Below the pieces are notes generated by a model. It had not been told where the DNA came from. It saw only the letters and a list, made by a program, of their open reading frames with translations, and made no database searches. The position numbers and the translations under genes are program-made. Source: a virus. Taken from it: a stretch of 31,637 nucleotides of DNA. The DNA lies in the IMG/VR virus record IMGVR_UViG_3300032323_000263, positions 1-31,637 of that record. The stretch is one strand, 5' to 3'. Of the stretch, positions 8,201-16,426 are shown piece by piece (the first letter of the stretch is position 1; each line of letters starts with the position of its first letter).

Positions 8201-11200
8201 TGATAGACTTTTGCAAGCAGTTAGACAATGGAAGCAAGACAATCCAGGGCAAGCGTTTACTGACACAGTCTTTAAAGGCATAGAGCAAACTGTTCGCTCT
8301 CAAGTTGCTGGACTAGATACTGAACTTGGTCAGGTTTTTGAAGTAGCAAGACAAACAGTTACTGCAGTAAGAGTAAGCATGACAGCAGAACAAAAAGCAA
8401 TTGCTAATGCAGACGCCATTTCCAGAGGGGAAACAAACTCTAAGGGCGAAGCCTACACAGAACAAAAACCAAAATACAGTAAGAGCCGATCAACATTTCA
8501 AGGAGGGGGAACAGAAAGAAGAGACGAGGGCGGAGTAGGTAATTTTATAGAAGTAGACGAAGCAGCACTTGCAGATGCTAGAGCAGAAGGAGCCCAACTA
8601 GGCCAAGCAGTAATTGATGGAGTTAGAAGCGATCCAGGAACCGCAGCAGACTCACCATCAAGAAAGGGTATTAAAGCAGGTAAAGAAGTTGCAGACGGTT
8701 TGATAATTGGAATGCAAGAAGGACAGCCTGCAGTCGATGCACAATCTGCAAAACTTGGTAGCGCTGCTGTTCCAACAGCAGCAGAAACACAGGCAAAAGT
8801 CGACAAGATGGATCTTGGAAACAAGGCCTTCTATGACGAACTTGATACACCAGAATTGCGAGATGAAAGACAGATCTACAAGTCTGTAGATAGACAAAGA
8901 AAGAAACGTGCCAAAGAACGGGGAGCAGGAAATGCTGCAGAAACATCGCTAACACCAGTTCCTTCTCAAGCATCAGTGCGAATTACTGCAGCAACAGCCA
9001 AAACCGAAGCAGCAGCAGAGCAGTTAGCGGTAAGTACAGAGCAAGCAGCAACAGCACAGGCACAGGTTGTTCAACAAATCAGGGATGAAAGTAAATCCAG
9101 AGTTACCATTAAGGGTAATACTGTTAACATTGGTAAGGCTCGTGAAGATGCAGACAAGGCTGAAAATGAAGCAGCAATTACTAGAGCCCGTGCAGCAGCA
9201 ATTGAAAAAGAGCAAGCAGCACAAAGAGCAAAGAACTCTCCAACAACCATTACTGACGAACAGGTTCTTGCTGCTAAAGAAAAAGCCAATGCTGCAGAAT
9301 TAAAGGCTGCTGAAACTAGAGCAGCACTTGCAATGGCTGAAGCAGAAGGTAAAGAAATTGTTATTTCTGATGAAGATGTAAAAGACCCAGGTAAAGTCAA
9401 AAAGATTCAAGAAAAAAATGATGAAGTTATTTCTAATGGAACACAAGAACAAGGTGACGGACTAAGGAGAATTGTCGAGGGTACAGACGAAGCAGCAGAT
9501 TCAACATTATCAGTTGCAGACCAGACAGATGAACTTGCAAACATAACTGGAGAAGCGGTAGATGCTCAAACACAAACTGCAGGAAACCTTGTAACTGGAG
9601 CACAGATAACAAATGCTACTACTGGAAACATGAACGATGTTCTTCAGTCAACGGATATGACTGGCATAGCGCAAGATGATATTGCAGGTTCTTCAGAAAG
9701 CATTGCTAAAATAAATAGAGACATTGAAGAAGATAAGCGTAAAATAAGAGCATTAGGACAACAAGAACTTGCTGCACGAATGAAAGATTCAGGTGCAATT
9801 ATTCCTGATGGATCGCAGTCAACTAATGCAGTTTTTGATGAAAGCAAAGCCCCAAGTTACACAGAAGCATATGATGAAGTAATGGGTAGAGATCCAGGAA
9901 CCAATGGTCCAGATGACCCAGGACAAACTGGATATACAAGAAATAAAAAGGGACAGTTCGTATTTGATCCAGAAACAGGACAGCCAACAACTCTTACTGA
10001 AAGCCAACTAAAGAAAAAGAAGCGTGGCATGCGTAGAGAGAAGGTTGGAAGGGCTTCTGGAAAGATCTCAGGTGGTCTTGGAACAGCAGCAATGGTTGCT
10101 GGTATGGCAGGAGCGCCACCACAAGTAACTGCAGCACTAGGTACTGCAGCAACGGTTGCACAGTTTGCGCCAATGATTGCTGGTATGGGTCCAATAGGTA
10201 TTGCAGTAACAGCCATCGCAGCACTTGGTGCAGGAGCATTTTTACTTAATAAACACTTTAATCAGATGGCTGCAAAGGCAGCCCAGTTTGCGAAAGACTT
10301 ATCTGCAACACGAGATGGCCTTAAGGCTATAGGTGAAGTTAGTGGTAAGGTTGGCGCATCTGAAATAATGGATAAGCGCAGACAGACTAGCCAGTATGGT
10401 AAATACGATGAAGAAATTAAAATTGATAACACCTTTGGTGAAAAGTTCTTAGGATCAGAGGTTGGTAAAAAAGAAAAGAAATTGTTCCAAGAAAATGTTA
10501 AAAAGTTTGGAAGCGACAAAGCAGTTAAGGACTTATCTCTAAAACTTGCTACAGCAGTTGCTGATGGAGTACTTGATGCCCAGGCAGCAAATAGTATCGC
10601 TGCAGAACTTGCATTACAGTTAGAAGATCAAAAACTTGAAATGCAGGTTGTTGGACAACTATCAACAATCATTGGTCCAAACGGAGAAAACTTAAAAGAT
10701 AAGCCAATTGAGACTAGAGCATTAATTTTAGCAAATGCCAACAACAGAGTTATAGATGCAGAGTCAGACATTGCACAAGGCAAGGGCAACACAAGAGAAA
10801 ACGTTGCATCAGTGGCAGCCTACAATATGAATAATATTGAAATGGCTACAATGATGGCAGATCAAATACAGGTTGAGTATGAAACTCAAAAGAAAAAACT
10901 TGAAGCAGAACTAGCCTCTACAACTAACGCACAAAGAAAATTAGATATTGGAAAACAGATTGCACAACTTGATTCTGAAAACCTATCAAACTCAAGACTA
11001 ATGAATGCTCAACTTCTTACACAGATTCAACTTCAGACAAAGAGTTTTGAAAAGGTTTATAGTGCTTCTAGATTTGGAGCCCAATCAAGAAGAGAAGATG
11101 CTTACTTTGACGCAACAAGAACTCAACTTGAAACAACATACAAGGGAACTGATCAAGAAGAAGCAGCAAAGAAATTCTTAAATACATCAGAAGACTTTGC

Positions 11201-14200
11201 AGACAATGCTTTTACTAATGGCCTAGCAGATCAAAAAACTGCACAAACCTTCCAAGCAAAAATGGAAATGCTTGTTGGAAGCAAGGTGCTAAGTCCAACT
11301 GAAGCAAACAACTACATTGAACTATTTTCTGGCCAACTAGACAAGTTTGATATACTTTTTGATGCAAGCGTTCAGTTCCACGGAACAGCAAAAACAAAAG
11401 AACTTTTAAATATGTTCTCTGGATACACAGACAAGAAAAAAGCAACAGAGATGGTTACACAGATTGCATTAACAAAAACGGACCCAGCACAGTTTGATGC
11501 AATCATGGAAGCACTAAAAGGTATACAGGCACTCGATGGGGTAACTATCGATATGGAAATTTTGCTTACTAGTCTTGGGCTAGAAGGTTTAGAAGTTGTT
11601 AAAAAGCAAATGGAAGATATTGAAAAAATAAAAGAAGAGGCAGCCAAGAGAGGCGACAAGAGTATGAATCTTGATGCTGTTGGAGAACTTGGACCAACGC
11701 AGCAAGCACTAGTTGACGAATTAAAGCAAAATGAAACACGAATGGGAGAGTTTAATAAACTCAACCTAGAGCAGCAAGCAGAGTACTTGCAAAAACTTCA
11801 AACACAATACGCTTATGAATCAATGCTCACAGAAACAGAAAAAACATTGCAGGCAGAAAAGTTTGCAAGACAGCAAGCAATGATGCAGCAAGCAGCAGGA
11901 CTTATAGCAATTGGTGTAGAAGCGTTTGATGCTGCAGTGGAAGGATTTAAGGCAGACTACTTAGCAATGACTCCACAAGAAGCAGCAATAGCAAAATTAA
12001 AACCGATATATGCATCTGGTGTAACTTCCCTAGGAGCAAAAGATGTTCCAGCAGCAGCAGACGGAGGTAAAAAAGATGATCCTCTTGATTTCTTAGACTC
12101 ACTTGCTATGCGTATTAAGATGACTAGAGATCAAGCATTTAATGCAAAGAAGCCAATTGAGTCTATGCTTGCAGCATTTTATAGCCCTGCTGCAAAGAAA
12201 AATGTTGCAAACATGTTTAAGTTGTTTGACGGTGTCCAGCAAAAACTTATTGCTTTAAAGGTTCCAGAAGAGTTTAGAGATTATATTGCTGGCCTAGATG
12301 CAGAGCAGTTCGATGAATTAATGAAGGCTGACCTTAATAGAAAGAAAAAGGGGCAGCAAGGCATCTTTACATATGGTGCAAAGAAAGATAAAAGCGGAAA
12401 GGTTATTAAAGACAAGAAGGGCAATGTTGTCTATGATAAGTCAAGAATTGTTGGAATTTCCGAAGAAGGTAAGGCTATCGTTGCAGCATACAACGAAGCA
12501 CCTCTTGATAAATTTAATATCGCACAGCAAAAGATAATCGTTGACTCTGACAACCAGTTTAAAGCATTTAATAAGTTAAAGGCTCAAGGAGTAGAAACAG
12601 GTCTTGCGCTTGAAACATTATCTGACCCAATCCTTGCTGCAGCGATTGCTTCAAAGCAATTAGAGGGTACTGATTTAAAGAAGTTTATTGATGACTTAAA
12701 GAAGTCAGCAGATGCAACAGAAAAGGCTGCAGTAATGGCAGACCTGTTAAAAAAGAATGCTGACTTTGAGTTTAGATCAAAGGCTGTTCCTAAGTTAGCA
12801 GCAGCACTTAAAGAAACTGGAATGTCTGTTGCAGATATTCAAACAGTTCTTTCAGATCCAGCCCTAGCAAAGCAGTTAATAAAAGATCTAGAAGACGGAA
12901 AGATAGATTCAAAGGCTATTGCTGACTATCTTAATAGTATAAAAGATGAAAAAATTGTTGAGATACGTGGCAAGTTTAATGCTGGAGACTTTGCTGCAGC
13001 AGCAGCACCAGGTATGGAACTTGTCAACAAGATGTTCTCAGTACAAGAACAACTAATTAGAACAGGTGTTGATGGTAGATCTACAGAGATGGTTAGAAGA
13101 CTTAAAGATCTTAAGACAACTAATGAAAAACTTCAAATAGACATTCAAAAGATTACATTTGACTTTATTCGTCCACTTGAAAAGGCAATTGAAAAAGCAC
13201 AAAGAGATATTGAAATAAACATTACTAGAAAAATTGAAGATTACCAAGAGCAAGTTAGTGATCTTCAAAGAATTATTGAGATTGCATTTGAAAGACCAAT
13301 CGCAGCCATTAATGCAGAAAATACAATTCTGTCTAACGACATGGAGATAATGAATAAGGCTGCAGAAGAAATCAATAAGCGTTATGACGAGCAGGCAGAA
13401 GCCCTATCTAAGGTTGCAGAAATTAATGCACAAATTGTTGAACAAGAAAAGGAACAACTTGATTTAGCAGATGCATTATCTAAGGGTGATATTGCAGCAG
13501 CAGCAAGAGCAGTACAGTCTATAAGGGCGTCGCAGGCTGCAAGAAATGCAGAGAATGCATCAAAGGCTTTAGAGCAATCACGTAAAAATGAAGTTGATAG
13601 TCTCAGAGGCCGTGACTCAGGTTTAAGTCAAGAGCAGATAACTGAAAGACAGTATGTGAATGCACAGGCTATATACGATTTAGAAAATAGAGCAACAACA
13701 GAGGTTAATGGAAAACTTCTTACAAGGCTTCAAATACTAGACGACATACAGAAAAAATCTGATGAAATTTATAACCTTGAAGAAAAAAGAGAGGCTGCAC
13801 AACTTCTTATTCGCAATAATGAAGACAAGATTTACGACATAAGAGAAAAGCAGATAAAGCCTCTAGAAGAACAACTTGAAATTAACAACATGCAGATTGC
13901 ACTAGACGAGTATAACCTTGAAAGACTTGTTGCTGGTATAACTGTTTTAGGAAGAACCAAAGACACTTGGGATGGGATTGCAGCAAAGATTGAGGCTTCA
14001 TCTCTTGCGGGTCAAGATTTTGACAGACTGATGGGATCAATGCTTGCTTCAGTTGATAAGATTGAACAGGGATGGTCTAAGACACTAGAAACTTTATCCA
14101 AGTATTCATCTGCTTCCGCTGCAGGTCCAGGAACGGAAATGGACAAACTAAGAAAGTCAATGCTTGAAGAGTTAGCCCTTAATGAAAAGATTGCATCAGA

Positions 14201-15767
14201 AAAAGCAGCACAAGCAAAGGCAGCACAAGAAGCAGCACAAAAAGAATATGAAATTAAAAAGGCTGCATACGATGCTGAGATGGCACAAATTAAAAAACTA
14301 AGAAGCATGGGGCTTTCAAGTTTTATTACAGATGCAATGCAATCTGCTCTGAAAGCACCAGTTGCTCCAACCTTTGGTCCAAACTCAGCAGCAGACAATC
14401 CTAACGTTTCTTACAATGATCTAACACAGAATGCTGCAAATGATATTTATAATACTGGAAAATTTAGTGGGCCAACAACTAGCAACGCTGGTGGAGGTTC
14501 AGGAAGCACAACAACAGTTCCAAGCCCTGGACAAACAAGCGGAGGCTCATCAAGTGGAGGTTCTTCGGGTGGAGGCTCGTCAAGTGGAAGTTCTTCGGGT
14601 GGAGGTTCTGGAAGCAGCGCCCCAGTTCAAGTTCCAGGTGCTGCATCAGTATTTAGTATGAAGCCGCTACCACAAAAAGGCACTGTAGCATCTAACGCTA
14701 TTTATAGATTATCAGAAAAAGGCTTTAAAGAAAATTATCAAAAAGCAGTAGATAAGACTTTTGAACTACGCAGAGCAATAGAAGAAAAGTATGACGGAAT
14801 ATTGCGTGGTGATTTAAGCGTTAGCAGTTATGCGACAACAGAAGAAAAACAAAAAATATACATGGATGCTGGATCTAAAATTACTAAAGCAAGCGACAAG
14901 CAGCCATACCTAGCAGATATTAAAAAACTTCAAGAACTAGAAGCAGAAATGGACAAGTATTTAACTGTTACCACAAAGAATGGTTATACAAGCATACTAG
15001 TTGATAATGAAAAATCACAACAAGCAAATATTTTCAAAGCAGCAGCAAAAAAGCAAATACCAAAAGATGTTCTTTCTGTGTTAGAAATTCTAAGTCAACT
15101 AAATAGCACTCACAGCGCAGATCAGACAAAACTAAAATCAGTGCTTGACGCATACAAGACTGTAAAAAGTAATAACTTATACTCAGAAGCAATGTATCCA
15201 GTAAGCACATGGGATCCAAATAGCATTAAGACTCAAGACCCAGTAGCATACAAAAACATTCTTCCTTCTTATGAAGAATATAAAAAACACACAGAGGCTA
15301 TGCTGGCTAAATCAAATCAAGCAGCAAGAGCCAGATCTCTTATAAGAAGTGCAGGATACTCAAGTAAAGACTTTGATTGGTACTTTCCAGAAGGTAAAAA
15401 CTACCTTGAAAGCACTGGACCCAACAACAGGTATAACAAAGATAATAACTATCCTACTTGGAAGGGCTATGCAACAGGAGGTCTTGTATCTGCTAAGTTT
15501 GCACAAAAGAGATTTAACATGGGTACAGACACAGTCCCAGCAATGCTTACTCCTGGAGAGTTCGTAATGAATAAGTTTGCCGTACAGACCCACGGTATAG
15601 GAAAGATGCAGGCTATGAATAGTGGCTCATCAGTAGGCGACTCAGTGTATAATTATAGTATTAGCGTAAATGTTAAGTCTGAGTCAAACCCAGATGAAAT
15701 TGCAAGAACCGTCATGGCTCAGATAAAGAGTATTGACGCACAAAAGATTAGAGGAGTTAGATCATAA
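5223..15767 (+). CDS. Giant tape measure protein, 3514 residues
   Basis: The protein sets tail length as an extended molecule inside the tube and is later ejected to help DNA entry. Regions seen: an N-terminal helical part (1-190); a TP901-type core at about 195-465 (repeated AAS/AAMGLTGDAL, LGGSVEDLAFFMTAMKEGGI, FGKFQFARLSTLF); a hydrophobic stretch at 552-577; a first DTVPAMLTPGE motif at about 682-712; an SPSRKG...GLIIGM motif near 1140-1165; Ala/Glu-rich helices at about 1250-1450; a second hydrophobic stretch at about 1617-1680; long predicted coiled coils at about 2620-2905; a Gly/Ser linker at about 3088-3135; an unrecognised domain; and a second DTVPAMLTPGEFV motif at about 3430-3450. 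It starts at TTG. I see no convincing peptidase or lysozyme motif. Confidence 0.92.
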   Translation: MSDVNANIGINFDTSNALAQLRQLQAGLSRFNQSLTQGNVAAMNAQKALNSQLMQAINATGKFVATQKDVATSTSSFTQALEKNQMSMRQYFRYTAAAATQNTKVFKGMFAQERETLTRASKDRVKLLQAQYIQMQSANGDMIKTLQVIPKHLKMVNGQYADYATRMQMAAQRQQFLNKLLSQGSTQLLNFGKNTQWAGRQLMVGLTIPLTILGSTAAKTFMEMEQAVIKFTRVYGDMLTDGAATDKAIADIQRLGREYTKYGIAVKDTVEMAASAAAMGLTGDALNAQVINATRLAVLGQVEQAQALETTISLTNAFGLAADQLAGKINYLNAVENQTVLSIEDLTIAIPKAGPVVKQLGGSVEDLAFFMTAMKEGGINASEGANALKSGLASMINPSKKAAEFLNDLGINIKGIVEANAGDLKGTVVGFARALDTLDPLNRARAIEQMFGKFQFARLSTLFQNVTSDASQASRALGLAGASVEELAILSERELKKVEDATGTKFKKSMEDLKQQLIPIGKAFLQAATPIVEFVGKVLAKFNNLSEGTKKVIAIIVGVVGGLAPIALMTFGILMNGVANTIKLFAKLRGGVAQLNGSNNVLGGGFEYLTNQQIENLAQSNALHTSHSQLISTFNVEAASVQALAAAYGNAASQARALAQSSPGLFNTVPGPAGAVSGLPPKKFAQGGVVPGTGNKDTVPAMLTPGEVVLTKQTVKENPELVAALQNGSVKKYNDGTGRIVTPDQRRFISQVSSRSADAAGVADEIGKQFEFINNTTAEKLMAYARATGRTVTDSSEESLEQLRASLVTSVKNVIEAAADAAEARGRELTVTAAANAPKKVGTAGAQASLHQFYNPRAKQQESQQFSHVETSTSMPLDQLSRTVVITNEKTQSELLNLQRAIQASNEANGTSVPMPTVTPVSGFGYELQGQVNKAMNDESPEIRNFKGQGRTVATIDAFLENFEETGVQKWQKAIEIGGGNFEQLSGALRVYDDRLLQAVRQWKQDNPGQAFTDTVFKGIEQTVRSQVAGLDTELGQVFEVARQTVTAVRVSMTAEQKAIANADAISRGETNSKGEAYTEQKPKYSKSRSTFQGGGTERRDEGGVGNFIEVDEAALADARAEGAQLGQAVIDGVRSDPGTAADSPSRKGIKAGKEVADGLIIGMQEGQPAVDAQSAKLGSAAVPTAAETQAKVDKMDLGNKAFYDELDTPELRDERQIYKSVDRQRKKRAKERGAGNAAETSLTPVPSQASVRITAATAKTEAAAEQLAVSTEQAATAQAQVVQQIRDESKSRVTIKGNTVNIGKAREDADKAENEAAITRARAAAIEKEQAAQRAKNSPTTITDEQVLAAKEKANAAELKAAETRAALAMAEAEGKEIVISDEDVKDPGKVKKIQEKNDEVISNGTQEQGDGLRRIVEGTDEAADSTLSVADQTDELANITGEAVDAQTQTAGNLVTGAQITNATTGNMNDVLQSTDMTGIAQDDIAGSSESIAKINRDIEEDKRKIRALGQQELAARMKDSGAIIPDGSQSTNAVFDESKAPSYTEAYDEVMGRDPGTNGPDDPGQTGYTRNKKGQFVFDPETGQPTTLTESQLKKKKRGMRREKVGRASGKISGGLGTAAMVAGMAGAPPQVTAALGTAATVAQFAPMIAGMGPIGIAVTAIAALGAGAFLLNKHFNQMAAKAAQFAKDLSATRDGLKAIGEVSGKVGASEIMDKRRQTSQYGKYDEEIKIDNTFGEKFLGSEVGKKEKKLFQENVKKFGSDKAVKDLSLKLATAVADGVLDAQAANSIAAELALQLEDQKLEMQVVGQLSTIIGPNGENLKDKPIETRALILANANNRVIDAESDIAQGKGNTRENVASVAAYNMNNIEMATMMADQIQVEYETQKKKLEAELASTTNAQRKLDIGKQIAQLDSENLSNSRLMNAQLLTQIQLQTKSFEKVYSASRFGAQSRREDAYFDATRTQLETTYKGTDQEEAAKKFLNTSEDFADNAFTNGLADQKTAQTFQAKMEMLVGSKVLSPTEANNYIELFSGQLDKFDILFDASVQFHGTAKTKELLNMFSGYTDKKKATEMVTQIALTKTDPAQFDAIMEALKGIQALDGVTIDMEILLTSLGLEGLEVVKKQMEDIEKIKEEAAKRGDKSMNLDAVGELGPTQQALVDELKQNETRMGEFNKLNLEQQAEYLQKLQTQYAYESMLTETEKTLQAEKFARQQAMMQQAAGLIAIGVEAFDAAVEGFKADYLAMTPQEAAIAKLKPIYASGVTSLGAKDVPAAADGGKKDDPLDFLDSLAMRIKMTRDQAFNAKKPIESMLAAFYSPAAKKNVANMFKLFDGVQQKLIALKVPEEFRDYIAGLDAEQFDELMKADLNRKKKGQQGIFTYGAKKDKSGKVIKDKKGNVVYDKSRIVGISEEGKAIVAAYNEAPLDKFNIAQQKIIVDSDNQFKAFNKLKAQGVETGLALETLSDPILAAAIASKQLEGTDLKKFIDDLKKSADATEKAAVMADLLKKNADFEFRSKAVPKLAAALKETGMSVADIQTVLSDPALAKQLIKDLEDGKIDSKAIADYLNSIKDEKIVEIRGKFNAGDFAAAAAPGMELVNKMFSVQEQLIRTGVDGRSTEMVRRLKDLKTTNEKLQIDIQKITFDFIRPLEKAIEKAQRDIEINITRKIEDYQEQVSDLQRIIEIAFERPIAAINAENTILSNDMEIMNKAAEEINKRYDEQAEALSKVAEINAQIVEQEKEQLDLADALSKGDIAAAARAVQSIRASQAARNAENASKALEQSRKNEVDSLRGRDSGLSQEQITERQYVNAQAIYDLENRATTEVNGKLLTRLQILDDIQKKSDEIYNLEEKREAAQLLIRNNEDKIYDIREKQIKPLEEQLEINNMQIALDEYNLERLVAGITVLGRTKDTWDGIAAKIEASSLAGQDFDRLMGSMLASVDKIEQGWSKTLETLSKYSSASAAGPGTEMDKLRKSMLEELALNEKIASEKAAQAKAAQEAAQKEYEIKKAAYDAEMAQIKKLRSMGLSSFITDAMQSALKAPVAPTFGPNSAADNPNVSYNDLTQNAANDIYNTGKFSGPTTSNAGGGSGSTTTVPSPGQTSGGSSSGGSSGGGSSSGSSSGGGSGSSAPVQVPGAASVFSMKPLPQKGTVASNAIYRLSEKGFKENYQKAVDKTFELRRAIEEKYDGILRGDLSVSSYATTEEKQKIYMDAGSKITKASDKQPYLADIKKLQELEAEMDKYLTVTTKNGYTSILVDNEKSQQANIFKAAAKKQIPKDVLSVLEILSQLNSTHSADQTKLKSVLDAYKTVKSNNLYSEAMYPVSTWDPNSIKTQDPVAYKNILPSYEEYKKHTEAMLAKSNQAARARSLIRSAGYSSKDFDWYFPEGKNYLESTGPNNRYNKDNNYPTWKGYATGGLVSAKFAQKRFNMGTDTVPAMLTPGEFVMNKFAVQTHGIGKMQAMNSGSSVGDSVYNYSISVNVKSESNPDEIARTVMAQIKSIDAQKIRGVRS
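14541..14611 (+). repeat. 30-bp tandem repeat encoding a Gly/Ser linker
   Basis: Two 30-base units (14541-14570 and 14571-14600) differ at only two positions, and a partial third unit follows to about 14611. Each encodes ten Gly/Ser residues in the tape measure frame. The unit keeps the frame, so copy number can change by slippage without breaking the gene. Confidence 0.85.
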
Positions 15768-16426
15768 TGGCAACTAATGCGTATATGTCAGGTCGTAAAA
15801 AATATCAAAGGCCTCAAGGACTTCTCTTTGCAGATAACCAGGGGATAAAAGTAGATGGTTTTCATATCCCTGAAGGAGACGAGATTGGGTCACTAGGAGC
15901 CTCTACAGATGGATATGGCGAGTTCTTAATCCTTTCAGATAACAATAGGTCCCCCATAGACTTTAAGACTGTTAGAATCGAAAAGCGTGAAAGAATGATC
16001 AATGGTCGTATGAGGTCATACCATACTGCAGACAAGTCAACTATTTCGGTATCTTGGGATATGCTTCCATCAAGGGCTTACGATACCTATGCAGGATTTG
16101 ACACTAGTGGAAATCCAAACCTAGTAAAGAATATAAACACTAGGCCAAACCCTTTAGAGTTTACAACAGATGGTGGAGCAGGCGGAGTAGAACTACTTGA
16201 TTGGTATAAAAACCACAGTGGATCATTTTGGGTCTACCTTTCATATGACAAGTACACAAACTTTAAGGACACATACGAGACTGCACCAGATGAAAGATTT
16301 GCTAATATAAATAAATATAACGAGGTTATCGAAGTATTTTTTTCAGACTTTAACTATTCAGTTCAAAAGAGAAGCGGACTAAACTTTGATTTCTGGAACG
16401 TATCCCTAACTCTGGAAGAAGTATAA
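15767..16426 (+). CDS. Distal tail protein (Dit-like) / minor tail protein
   Basis: The 219-residue protein directly follows the tape measure, the usual place of the Dit hub protein that ends the tube and starts the tail tip. The N-terminus is hydrophilic (MATNAYMSGRKKYQRPQG). The body alternates beta strands with many aromatic residues (WDMLPSRAYDTYAGFD, HSGSFWVYLSYDKY) and ends FDFWNVSLTLEEV, a pattern typical of Dit N-domains. Start and stop both overlap neighbours by one base (TAATG), and GAGGAG lies 10 bases before the ATG. The family call is by synteny and fold impression. Confidence 0.65.
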   Translation: MATNAYMSGRKKYQRPQGLLFADNQGIKVDGFHIPEGDEIGSLGASTDGYGEFLILSDNNRSPIDFKTVRIEKRERMINGRMRSYHTADKSTISVSWDMLPSRAYDTYAGFDTSGNPNLVKNINTRPNPLEFTTDGGAGGVELLDWYKNHSGSFWVYLSYDKYTNFKDTYETAPDERFANINKYNEVIEVFFSDFNYSVQKRSGLNFDFWNVSLTLEEV

